From Scolanthus callimorphus (taxonomy: Eukaryota > Cnidaria > Anthozoa > Actiniaria > Edwardsiidae), in NCBI GenBank assembly GCA_033964015.1, contig CM066923.1:10363887-10427886 (forward strand): DNA of 64,000 nt, in the 5' to 3' direction. Under the pieces are notes generated by a model that was given only the letters and a program-made list of their open reading frames with translations, was not told the origin of the DNA and made no database searches. Below are positions 33,301-45,300 of the stretch, in pieces; position 1 is the stretch's first letter; every line of letters starts with the position of its first letter. A program made the translations under genes and the position numbers.

Positions 33301-36300
33301 TTATCATTTATATTATTCACAAGGACAAAGCCTCATTGACATCATTGGGATTGATCAGAATTTATAATATTGTTAGATATTAGTGATACACTTTTTTATT
33401 GGCAGCTACTATTAGTGTTATTATTTTACAGTTTGGCATTTGGCACCCTTTACAGTCTAAGCTTCTCTGAAACCTATTTCAAAGAAGGGATTGTTTCTAT
33501 GCAAATCACCCAGGTGCAACATTATTGAAAGTTACCAGCCAGGGAGCAGCATGTACTAATTAAAAATTATATTCATGGGTAGGATTGCATAACAACGAAA
33601 ACAGTTTTAAAATCAACCAACTGAAGAGCAGAAGGCTCAAGTATGACAATTATTAGTTTTCTGTCATCTCAAAGACTGAAGAAAAAAAAAACAGAAGAAA
33701 CTCCATACTTCCCCTATGGTAGGGATACTTTTTCTAGAGAAATCTTGGATTATTAGGACCTCTGACTGGGCACTCCAACATTTGGTTAAGCCATTGCAAT
33801 TACTTTTGTTATATTTTCAGGGGCCAGAAAGGATAAGTGCTACTCAATCTCATCTGCAAACTGCACAGCTGATCTGCACTACAACACAACATTCTATGAT
33901 GCCGCAGCTCAGGCAAAATCTGAAGGTCATGTGTTACAGCCAATTATTGATGCCAAATGCTCTACAGGAACACAGAAATACACCTGCTTCTCACGATTTC
34001 CCCCCTGCTACTCAGACACCAAGGATATTAAAGTCCCCTGCCAGTCACTTTGTACAAAAGTAGCAAAAGAGTGTAAGGATGTGTTGGATGCTAATGTGAT
34101 CCCCTTGCCTGACTGTGAGGTCTTTTATCCTAATAGTAGTGGTATAAATGGTCTATGCAGCCTTACAAAGTGGCCAGCACCCTGGACAAATGGTTCTCGT
34201 TTTGTGGTGCCAACAAATATCACTCCTACAGCAACTCCAACACCAACAAAAAAGCGTCCCCCAATCACCAAAAAACCAGGTATGAAATATTATGTTTTAA
34301 CACTAGCTACTGTAAATGAATGAAGTTGATAACAAAGTGTGCTGAGAAATTGTGATCAACAAAACCACATGCACCAACATACAGTTGGCCTCAAATTTCT
34401 TAAATTTCTATTGCCATTTGCATTTTAATTTAAAAACTCCAGTTGTGCACACCATGACAGATGTGCAGGTAGGGTAAACATGTAGATTGCTTTAATGTGT
34501 GGTTCCAGAAAGTACCCCTCCCTCACCCCTCTGGAATTTTCAAAGGAAAATACAGTGTTTGTACCGAAAAAGTCAGGTAAATTGACCCCCCACCCCCACT
34601 CCCACCCCTCTGGAATTTCCAAGACAGATATTTCCAAGACATATATTATATTCTGGAAACACACAATGTAGCTCTGAAGTGGTGGGGGCATCAGGAACAT
34701 TGGGGAAGGAAGTGCAAGAAATTGATATTGTATAAAAGAATGGAAGGGTGGATTATGCTTGTATTGGTGCTTTCCCCAAGGCAACACCTGGAGAACCGCT
34801 GGGGAATGAGGGGGATTTGTTGAGATTTGTAAGCAAAACTTGCCCAAGAGGGTAGGGTTTTTTTCAACTTTTGTTCATATCGCCTATTACCCACAGTAGG
34901 GTCAACCCACAGGATTTCAGCTGACTGTCATGAGTAATTTGCAATTGCTTTGTTATTACTCCTATAGGTTTTGTTCAGAATTGACCAATCCCGCATTCAT
35001 TGTTCTACTCCCTGTTACTGTCGCTACATCGGACGGTGACAATTAATGCGAAGACGGGATCGGTCTATTGGTGTAATCACTTTGCAATTGGTTTTACCAC
35101 AGTCATGTGAAATCCGCTCTAATGTGCCAACGAGATCGATTGTTTCACAGAACAAAGCGCACTATTCAAACTCTAGTTGGCGCAAGCATTTTGAATGGCA
35201 ATAGACAAAATCGGCTAACTGGGTGACCTCTGGTCACGTGACCTGAATTGGGTACCAAATCAAAACAAACATGGCGGATTGCTACACGTGCTGAATGTTA
35301 CAAACACGGATTGTTGCAATTACGTTCGAAATGCCTCATTTCTGCTGCGCAGGACGTTGCGAAAACATTTCTAATGTTCACAAAGATCTCTCATTTCATG
35401 GACTGCCTATCGGAAAGGGCCAGAAGCATTTGCTGAATAAATGGCTAAATCGAATGCATCGCAACAACGACTACTTCAAACCAACCAAGTACTCGAAAAT
35501 TTGTAGCGCACACTTCTTGCGTAAAGATTTCATTAACCCTGATGCTTCGAAACGACGATTAAAACCTCACGCAGTCCCTTCTCAATTTGCCTGGACGAAA
35601 GATACCCCGCAAGATGTAAGTGAAGAAGATGAAGAAGAAGTTCGACCAGCTGTTCGGAAGCTCGAAGCTTTCAGACAAGAACAAGACGAAGCCACCGATA
35701 CGGCATCGGAGGGTGAAGGTGACTTGATTACTTATTTCGATAAATACTTATATCGAAAAAAACCCAAACGTTTGATGATGATTTTTGCAGTGAATTACAG
35801 GGAAGTCGTGTAAATAGAATGCCCTGTTCGCATAAATTCTCAGTTTCTCATCTGCTGTCGAAATGCACAACACTACAGAAAGAGAAAAAGTTGTTTACAC
35901 ATTTCACTGGTTTCAATTCGCATGAAGAATTTATCAATACCTTGAACTTTATAATGCCTGACTTAGACAGGAAAAGACTGATTTATTGGGACAGTGCGGC
36001 AGGAAAATCCCGAGTTATTGACACGGAAAAAGCTCTTTGAGCAGGAAGACAACCAAGGCTTTGCCAACGACTCAGGAGGCGAAAGTGCAGACGAAGAAAA
36101 CCCTGCTGACCCCGCTGCTGACACAAGTAATAAGACTAGACCAACCGCTCATAAACTACCAGTTGAAGATGAATACCTTCTCGTTCTCATGAAACTTCGA
36201 ATGGGCCTAGCCAATACTGACCTTGCTGAAAGGTTTGAGGTAGCTGAGAGCACAGTAACAAACATTTTTCTCACATGGACAAATTACATTTATATTTTGG

Positions 36301-39300
36301 TTGGTTCTCTTAAGATGTGGCCACATAGGAGTGTCATTTTGAAGAACAGCCCTAAAGACTTTATTGAGAAATATCCTAATAATATTATCATTGTGGATGC
36401 CACTGAACTCCGGGTTCAAGTGCCAAGTGCCCTACAAAAACACAGTGAGTGTTACAGCAGCTACAAGTCTCACACCACACTGAAGTGTTTAATTGGGGTT
36501 GACCCAAATGGAGGTGTCATGTTTGTCTCACACTTGTATGAAGGTTCAATCAGTGATAAACAAATAGTGCAAAGGTCTGGGTTTCTTGCTGTACTTCAAA
36601 AGAAACTTTATGTAGGAGACATCAAAGAAGGGGACGCCATAATGGCTGATAAAGGGTTCGATATTTCTAATGAGTTAGAGAACCTTGGTCTGAATCTTAA
36701 TATCCCCCCATTCCTGAAAGATCAGACTGGTTTTGAGGAAGATGATGTGATTAAGACACAAACTGTAGCTGCACATCGGATACATGTCGAGAGGGCTATC
36801 GGCAAGATCAGGCGTTTTCGTATTTTCAGAACAGAAATTCCAGTAACAATGTTTGGAATCATTAATCAGATCTGGTCTGTTGCCTGCTTTCTTTCAAATT
36901 TCCAAAATCCTGTGCTATAACACAACTTTATTCAGAAGTTAGTAAAACTGCCATAGTAAAATAATGTGAACATCAAAAGGTGGAGGCAGGGCCCTCAATA
37001 TTCGCTGACATAATCAGAATTGGAGTTCATAATGGTCCATTTCAGTTATAATGCATGTTGGCTGCATGTGTAAATTGAGCATAAAATTGCACACTAGGTA
37101 TACACTAGGTAGTTGTGGGACATGAAAAAGCTTACTGATTAACAATAATGCATGCACATTTACAGCTGGAATGGCCATGAACCCTAGCAACTACAGATAT
37201 TGTCATTGGCAAGAGAAGCACACATAACTAGAAACACAGATTTCTTGGATTGTATAATTCACAAAGTTTTTTTTTGTGATTTTTGTGTTGAAGCCCCAAA
37301 GGAAAGGGCTAGACTTCAAAATAGGAACAATTCCTGTGGTTTTCATTTCTACAAACTCTTCTAATCATCAAACTGCCTTGTCGCTTCTGTGTGATGTTTG
37401 GAAATTTAGCCACTAAGGTCAAAGAATTATGAGCAGTAATATTATATTTGATTTTTAAAAATTCATAAGAACTCTTGTTGTGTCACAGAATTTATAAGCA
37501 GCTACTTAATATAGAATGCTGTGTGAGCCACAAAACACAGCAAAATAAAAAAATGAGTGTGGAAAGAGTCTGCACATAGATCTGAAACCTTGGGCATTCA
37601 TTTATCCATATATAGACCAAACGAAAACACATACACAGTGAACCTAAAACAAAGCTACAGTAAAGAAAAAAAACCATTTACATTTTCAGTTTTAAGTGAA
37701 CATGAGAGAGCATAAATTCAAATTTTAAGACCGCAAGAGTGTATGTACCATAACTTAAGGGAACATAAGCTATGTAAAAAAATGTTTATTTACATTCACT
37801 TGCATTCCCTAAAGAAATGTTCACTCATGTTCACCTTAAGTCACTCGTTTTCACAATTTCTGGATGCTTAGTTCTATGCTCTACTGTTAACTTATGTGGG
37901 CTATGGTCACTTGTATTTCTAAAATTTCAAGGAACTGTATCTGAAGGTAGCATTGATGGGCATCAGTCAGACATCCCATCTACTGAACTTTCAGTCAGGA
38001 ATTTCAATGCATAGCTCATAAAGAACTCCTCTAACTTTGGAAGCAGCTTTTCTGACCAATATTTGTTGTCAAATTTTATCCTGTTCACACACATTTCGTT
38101 AGAAGTAGACAGATAAACACAAAAGTCACACCATGGTAGGCCGGTAAGTGCTAATTGCCCTTGGACCTGGGCGTAGTACCCAGATGAATGTTCCTTCTTA
38201 AGGAAATAATGCTCTCCAACTCTCTCCAAATAAAAGCTAGCATCATCAGCAGCTTCTTGTAAAGTGTCTGCACGCTTTGAAAATGGACATTTGATTTCCA
38301 GCAAGCCATACTTTTCAGTCCTGCATGAGGGATCAAAAACCTTACCATCCGGGCTTGCCCCAAGATAGGGTAAAGATGGGTGGATAGACAGTCCTGCCTC
38401 AAAAACTGAGAAGTTTGGTTGGCCTTTTTGCATTTTCCTGGCATAGATTGTTCTTGCTAAGGCTTCTTTAGACTTGCCATGGGCAATAGCCAGAACTTTA
38501 GACAAATTTTTAGATTGAAAAATGTTTCTTACCATAGCTTCTGATGGCTTCTGCTTGCGAAAATAAATTCGGCCAAAGTTTGAAGCTGTGAGTATTTGGT
38601 TGTGTTTCCTCTGCCACTCAGTAGAGTCACCCTGGAGTACTGTTCTCTTTTCAAGTGCATGAGCTTCTGGTAGGTCAAGTGAAAGGTTGCCAAAATAATC
38701 CTTTGCCACTGCATAATCTACACTTGTGAAGGATTTAAGCCTATTTACATCAAATTGTTTAGCTTGTCCTTGGCAGAATGGAATGTCTGGAAATGAGCTA
38801 CACTTATCTTTGCATGGGCTATTATTGCTTGGCTGATAATTACTAACAAATAACGTGTGAGGTCTTCCAAAATCCTGAAGTTGATAAGATAAGGGAGCCC
38901 CAAGTGGTACATTTCCAAATACAGTGTTCACCATATGGACAGGTTCTTGGTCACAAAGAAGATATGAAAATGGCGGGGGCTTTTCCTTTCCAATAAGGTG
39001 ATTTACTTGATCCATAACATGATTATTTCTAAGGCGACCTCTAAAATCACAACCCCTGGCCTCGTATAATTTACACCTCACAGGATCTCTTAACCTCCTA
39101 CCCTCACGATCAGTCTCAGCACGCGCATAATGGGTGGCCATTACTGGCATTGGACAAATACTCGTAGCCCTTGGAATATGCCATGTCTGTCCAATACTTG
39201 TGCAAGTAGCATCAGCTGGAATATCGATAATCTTCCGACAAGTGAAGTCATTCAGCTGATACAACAATCCGAAAACATGGTTACAGTGTCCGCCGCTTCC

Positions 39301-42300
39301 GGCTTTGCACGAACAGTGCGCTTTATTCACTTGTGCAGTTCCCCCGGCCCCAGTGTCTTTAAGTTCCACAAAGAGCTTATAAGGATCTGCGACAGCGAGC
39401 TCTGACAATAAGTATAGATTTGCCTTGCTGTATTTGACAACAAGTAAATATCTCCCGCAAATACCTCTCGCAGAAAAATTTATAGCTTTTTTCCCCGACG
39501 TTCTTCTTGCCACCACTTTCTAACCACTTACTCCAAGTTGTTGGAGTGATCTGGGGAAAATTTTTCAATGATTTTGACCATTTATCGGAGAAACTATTGA
39601 AGAAACAGACGCAGCAAGATGAATGGAAACTACAACACCTGCACTTGGCCGCCATCTTGAATTGAAATGTAAATACCCATTTCAAGTCACGTGACACATT
39701 AGCCGATTTTGTCTATTTGAAGTTAAGCTTATAGAAATCGTGAAGAAGCGCTTCTAGAACTCCCGAGAGACCACCACTTCACCTGACATTAGCGACAGCA
39801 AAATCAGGGTTTTCTAATTCTAATAATTCAAGTATTCTAGTTTACTCACCAAAAGCAAATAGCACCGAAGTTAAATAGAACAAACTTCCCAGGTCTTCGA
39901 AGGGTCTTGGACTTTGTTTTGGCCGGAGTCGAAACACTCTCGGACCTTTTTAGCGCAAAACAGTCCACCTTTAGAGCATATCTAAGCTGTTGCACTGAAC
40001 TGGATCGCTTGTTCTCCTCCAAAAGCATCGATATAGCCTCTTTTACATCGAGAAACGTGGACTAAGAGTTTCCACATCCGATGTTTCAGCGATAGTGGGT
40101 CGAAGTGGTGATTTTGGTTACTCATTGATTCAAAGAAGTTGTCTGTAGCACACGTGATCACGAATGACACTAGTGATTGGTGTTTTAATAAACACGTGGG
40201 AAATCCAAATTCAGACCCCGTCTACACTAGAGGGCAAATTGTCCCGATACATGACCAACGGAGACGTTTTGCCGTTTACACACAAGTTTGTCAATCCGGG
40301 AGCAAACTATCACGGATTGGTGTCAAATCTCCGGAGACGCGTCTACGGTTTTAAAAGTGGGATCATGTATCTGTATACATTTGTGCCCGTGATATTTCGT
40401 GTAAACGGTTCACTTATCCGTATACTCGAAAACATGTCTCAGAAATTTCGTCTCCGGAGATATTTTGCTCTAGTGTAAACTAAGTCTCAGGCAAGGGACT
40501 TGGTAGGAACAACAAATGTAGTGTTTTTTTTTAGAAACACAAACGCTAGAACTACATGAAACAATGAAACTATTACGTCCGTCTAAGCAGATGAGGGCAT
40601 GTCATGAAGAAACACGATGCGTGACCGTCTTCTGTGCACTATCACAGTACGTACAGATGCACGGAAAAATCAGATCCATTTATATTTTCAAAAATTATCA
40701 GTTTCTAAAGATGAAAACCCTGAACAGCTTTGCTAGTGCGCGCCGCGCGCTTTGACGTAAATCGTGCGTCGCACTTAGCCGACCAATCAGAGCGCGCGTT
40801 TTACAGTCACTTTGCTCGTGGTTAAGGTGCCTCCAGATGAGAAGATGGAGCTTATCATAGAAAATTTTATATGGATGTATTTCTTTCTTACAGCGAGCAA
40901 AAAGTGTTCCCCTCTAAGAATGAAAGCCTGCGCTCACGCTGGTTACATCAATACGTTCGACTACCCTGCAGTTGGCGGCAAGCCCTACCAAGTCGCCAAG
41001 TCTAAACACCTCGATTTCTACGTGCCATTGCTCCAGAGCTGTTCAAAGCTGGCGTCTATGATACTATGCTCAATGTATGCCCCTAAATGCGAAGACGAGC
41101 ACTACCCAAACCCCGTACTGCCCTGCCGTCGAGTTTGTTACCAGTTCGTGAAGGAGTGCCACTCGCACTTGCGTTTCGCTGCCGTGCGCGGGTTGTTTAT
41201 TAGCGTGTGTGACTTGCTGCCTATACAAAACACCAAGGAGACGCCTTGTTTTGAGCCACCAAATTTCAAGTCAGATGCTGGAGGTATGATTTGCTGTCTA
41301 ATATTGCTCATCTTATTTTATAACACCCTACTACGATTTTTCATATTCTGCGAACTCTAAACTCTACACCCGGACAAACAAACCGCAGTTTGGCTTCCGT
41401 CAATCAAACGAGCGAGCAACTTATATATGGGTGATTTCACGGAGTGTTTTGGTTTTATTGGCTCTTGTGAACTGATAGGGGTTAGCTAGGCTTCAAAATA
41501 CAATAAGTCACCGTAACGCAATCCTACCCAGAAAACAGGCGTGGACTTGACTTAAAAGTTTTGATTGACGGAAGCCAAAACGCAGTTTGGCGTTCGGAAA
41601 TGTCCAGTGGGGGTTCGCAGAATTATGAAAATCGCAGTAAAAGTGTATAATAGTTAATATTTGGAAACGCTTCGCATGTATCGAGTTTTGATGTTTCTCT
41701 TGTTTAGGGGTGCGTTGGGTGCGGACCGTCGCCTTTAGAAAAGTATAATCACAAAATAAAGTTAAAACAACGATGCATCACTACACGTTATATGTTCGAT
41801 ATCAGACGTCTTCGAGGTAGCAATAGAATATCTTACTTTGAAATGCTTGCTTGAGTATAAGGCTTTTTCTCGCGCACACTATTTGGGGTGCGCGTTAGAA
41901 GTTTAGATGAATCGAGCAGGTGCACCGAAAATCGTCGAGACGGCCACGCCAACTGCTAAGTCACAGCAGCGTTTTAGCGCCGCTCCCTTCCCCAAATGAC
42001 CGCGTGACCCCGCATCACACTATCTTAACCAATCAACTGCAATGACAATTTACTGAGCTATATCAACCATATTTCGATCCTGTCCTTCTAGGTACATCCA
42101 AAGATGTATGTCACCCCATAGTCTCTAAATCCAAATGCGGGGACGACCTTAATTACACCTCATCGTTCATCGACGCCAAAGAGCAATCGGCAAGTCAGTT
42201 TCACTTAATGACCACAATCATCAACACCAAGTGCTCCAAAGATATCGAGAAGTTCTTCTGCTTCACGCGTCTTCCTCCGTGTAATGGCGACAATGATATA

Positions 42301-45300
42301 TCAGTTCAACTGCCATGTCGACATCTCTGCGAGAAAGTAGTGCGCGAATGTAAGCATGAGTATGATAAACAAGGCTGGCAGGCTCCCGATTGCGATTTTC
42401 TGCTCCCCAATGCCACTGGAGTACATGGTTTATGTAAAATCAGCTCGTTCCCGGTCCCGCTAAGACATATCAGGAGCGAAAAACCTACAAATCGTCCACC
42501 AGGTAAGCCGGTCAGCGGAGTGTCGAATGCAAATGGCATTTGTGGAGTTACTCCTCTTCTCATTCATCATGAGCTTTGTCCCATCTCAGTAGCCCGTTTC
42601 GCTGGCGGCTGTCTCAAATCGCATGCAATTTTCTTTTATATATCGAGGAGTTGTTTGTGTACCACATGTAGGGACGTCGACCTCAGAACTTTAAAAATCT
42701 GGAGACCGCCTTGAAATGACGAAATTTCCTGAAATTCTCACGGGGCCGAGAAATAAAGAAAATGTGTGGCAGCCGTTTTGAATTTTCCCCGGAGACGAGG
42801 TGAAAAATCTTGAGACTCCCGGAAAAACCAGGAGAGTTGACGTCCCTGCACATGATTAACAATAATGTATATGAAAAGACGATCTGTTGAGAAAAGATGT
42901 TCGCTGCGCTCACTCGTTCGATATCAATGTGAACACTCGAAGATAAATTTCATATCTCCGCGCGCCCATGTATTATTATTCCCTATTTTTACCAGAGTCT
43001 AATTTTGAATACTGCACAAGGCGTTAGCCGAGTGCAGTATAAAAAATTTAGAGTTCATTGTATTACCAGCAAGTGCTTGTATTTCTCACCAAAACACGAA
43101 AGAAAAGTCTCTAACACTTCTTAATATACAATCTGAGTTCACGGCGTGGACCTGCGTGAAGAAGTATCAGAATGGTTTCCCTGACTAGACTCAAAATCAA
43201 TTACAACTTTTACTTCAAATGCAAGTATTTTAATTGAATTCGGAATATTTTAGGTACATGAACTGCATTCTGTGAGCTCGGAAATACAGAAAGCATAAAT
43301 AAAAATTATTGATAAGTATTCATAAGTTGTAAAATCAAGAAAGATTTGCACTTGCAGCGAACACTGCACGATTTTTATGCGCTATTACCAATAACGCACT
43401 CGCCTCGTTTGATGTCGCTAGGTAACGAAAACTCACGTGATCAGTTTTAACCAATGGGGTCCGCGCATTTTGTCCCGTGAACGAAGATTGTATATTAAAT
43501 ACTATTAGTCAATCACACTAATGGTCTATAGTCAATACTGTGTTCTGATTGGTTGAGCTACTAGTAGGCTATACACTCTGTAGCCTACTACACGGCGAAA
43601 AAAGTCAAGTATTCTGCACGAGAAGACATGTGTTTTACCCATGGAATACACGATATATTCTTCTTGTCTTCTGAGGTCTTTCCGCTGCGATAACCTGAAG
43701 TTCTCGCATGTAATCCACTATGCGATTACCAATCAATACGTTCAATATTCCCTGGTAATCCACTCTAGTACTACCCGCGGAAGACTCGAGTTTTCTCTGG
43801 TAATCCCAGTTATTCATGGGGAGATTACTCCGCGAAGACATGAGAAACCCCGTGTCATCCAGCGAGATTATTCCGGGGATACGCGGGTAATCGAGTGTCA
43901 TCGCACAGAGGTTATTCCGGGGATACGCGGGTAATCATGTGTCATCGCAGAGAGGTTATTCCGGGGATACGCGGGTAATCGAGTGTCATCGCAGAGAGGT
44001 TATCCGGGGGTACGCAGGTAATCGCGTGTCATCGCAGAGAGGTTATTCGGGGGATACGCGGGTAATCGCGTGTCATTCCAGAGAGATTATTCCGGGGATA
44101 CGCAGGTAATTGAGTGTCATCGCAGAGAGGTTATTCCGGGGATACGCAGGTAATCGCGTGTCATCGCAGAGAGGTTATTCGGGGATACGCGGGTAATCGC
44201 GTGTCATTCCAGAGAGATTATTCGGGGATACGCGGGTAATTGCGTGTAATTCCAGAGAGATTATTCCGGGGATACGCAGGTAATCGCGTGTCATCGCAGA
44301 GAGGTTATTCGGGGGATACGCGGGTAATCGCGTGTCATTCCAGAGAGATTATTCCGGGGATACGCGGGTAATCGCGTGTAATTCCAGAGAGGTTATTCGG
44401 AGGATACGCAGGTAATCGCGTGTCATCTAGCGAGATTGTTCCGGGGATACTCAGGTAATCGCCTGTCTTCGCAGAGAGGTTATTCGGAGGATACGCGGGT
44501 AATCGCGTTTCAACCCAGCGAGTTTTTTTCCGGGGAAACGCAGGTAATCGCGTGTCGTTCCATTGAGGTTACTATACATCACATCACTTGTATTAATTAT
44601 TTGCCAATGATTTATTATATTAATTTGTCATACGAACTTGCTAACTAAATAATAGATAATTCAATATCTCACAATTAATTTTTAAAAATAACATAAATAA
44701 ATAAAAATAAATAATAAGCAATTCGATATCTAAGCATTTACTTTTTACAATTTTGTTCAATTAAACTGTCCTAAGGACAAACAGCAACATTATATACAGT
44801 AAAGAACTATAAACAGCTCCCAAAAAATTTAATTTAAAAAAATCAAATTCTGCCAATAAAATCCATCGATTTTAAAGGCCACGGAAAAAACGCAGGCCCC
44901 TGAATTAACATAACATATTTACACTCTTTTGTAGCAATAAGCATACATTATTCTAATTCTTGATTTAAAAAGCATATTATTGTAATTTGACAAATTTTTC
45001 ATTCACTAAAATGTTTGTTGTTTCAGCACAGTCACTAGTATTGATTAATCAATCTCAGAAACATGTAAGGGAGGTGAAACGTGTAAGGGTGTGCCAAGCT
45101 TTGAAATATTCAAACTCATTAAAAATGCAGAAACAAGATTATGCACCATATTGGAATGGCTTGAAATTTGCAGCTCTAAATATGGTGCCTTATCTTGTTT
45201 TCTGCATTCTTGATTGAGTTTGAATATTCCAATGCTTGCCACTAAAGCAATGTATGAGTGTTACATGTTTCAACTCCCTTTGTGTTTCGGTCCATATACA

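Larger units (their letters stand above)
27369..33820. other. Intron 1 (6.4 kb); no internal gene seen
   Basis: Open frames are short with no family resemblance. Visible content: repeat words at 28494-28862, an ATT microsatellite with a TATAGCGCC tail (28774), a C tract (31122-31141) and a G tract (31449-31467), a tandem ~42-bp duplication with TTCTGTCTGCATCG at about 31326-31400, and a 105-bp direct duplication at 33182-33368. GCGCATGCGC-rich segments occur at 28915-28980 and 32920-32960. Confidence 0.5.
35203..39713. mobile_element. 4.5-kb ISL2EU-like DNA transposon (PIF/Harbinger relative)
   Basis: The ends are AGACAAAATCGGCTAA at 35203 and its inverse TTAGCCGATTTTGTCT ending 39713. Imperfect repeats continue inward through GTCACGTGAC and ATGGGTA/TTGGGTA to ATGGCGG-type words on both sides. 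The flanks are AT at 35201-35202 and 39714-39715, a 2-bp target duplication. It carries a THAP + DDE transposase on the + strand and a SWIM + YqaJ-type nuclease on the - strand, convergent. From memory, a THAP transposase paired with a YqaJ protein and AT duplications fits the ISL2EU group; a general IS5-like/Harbinger label is the safe fallback. It sits whole inside intron 2 of the CRD gene. Confidence 0.85.
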
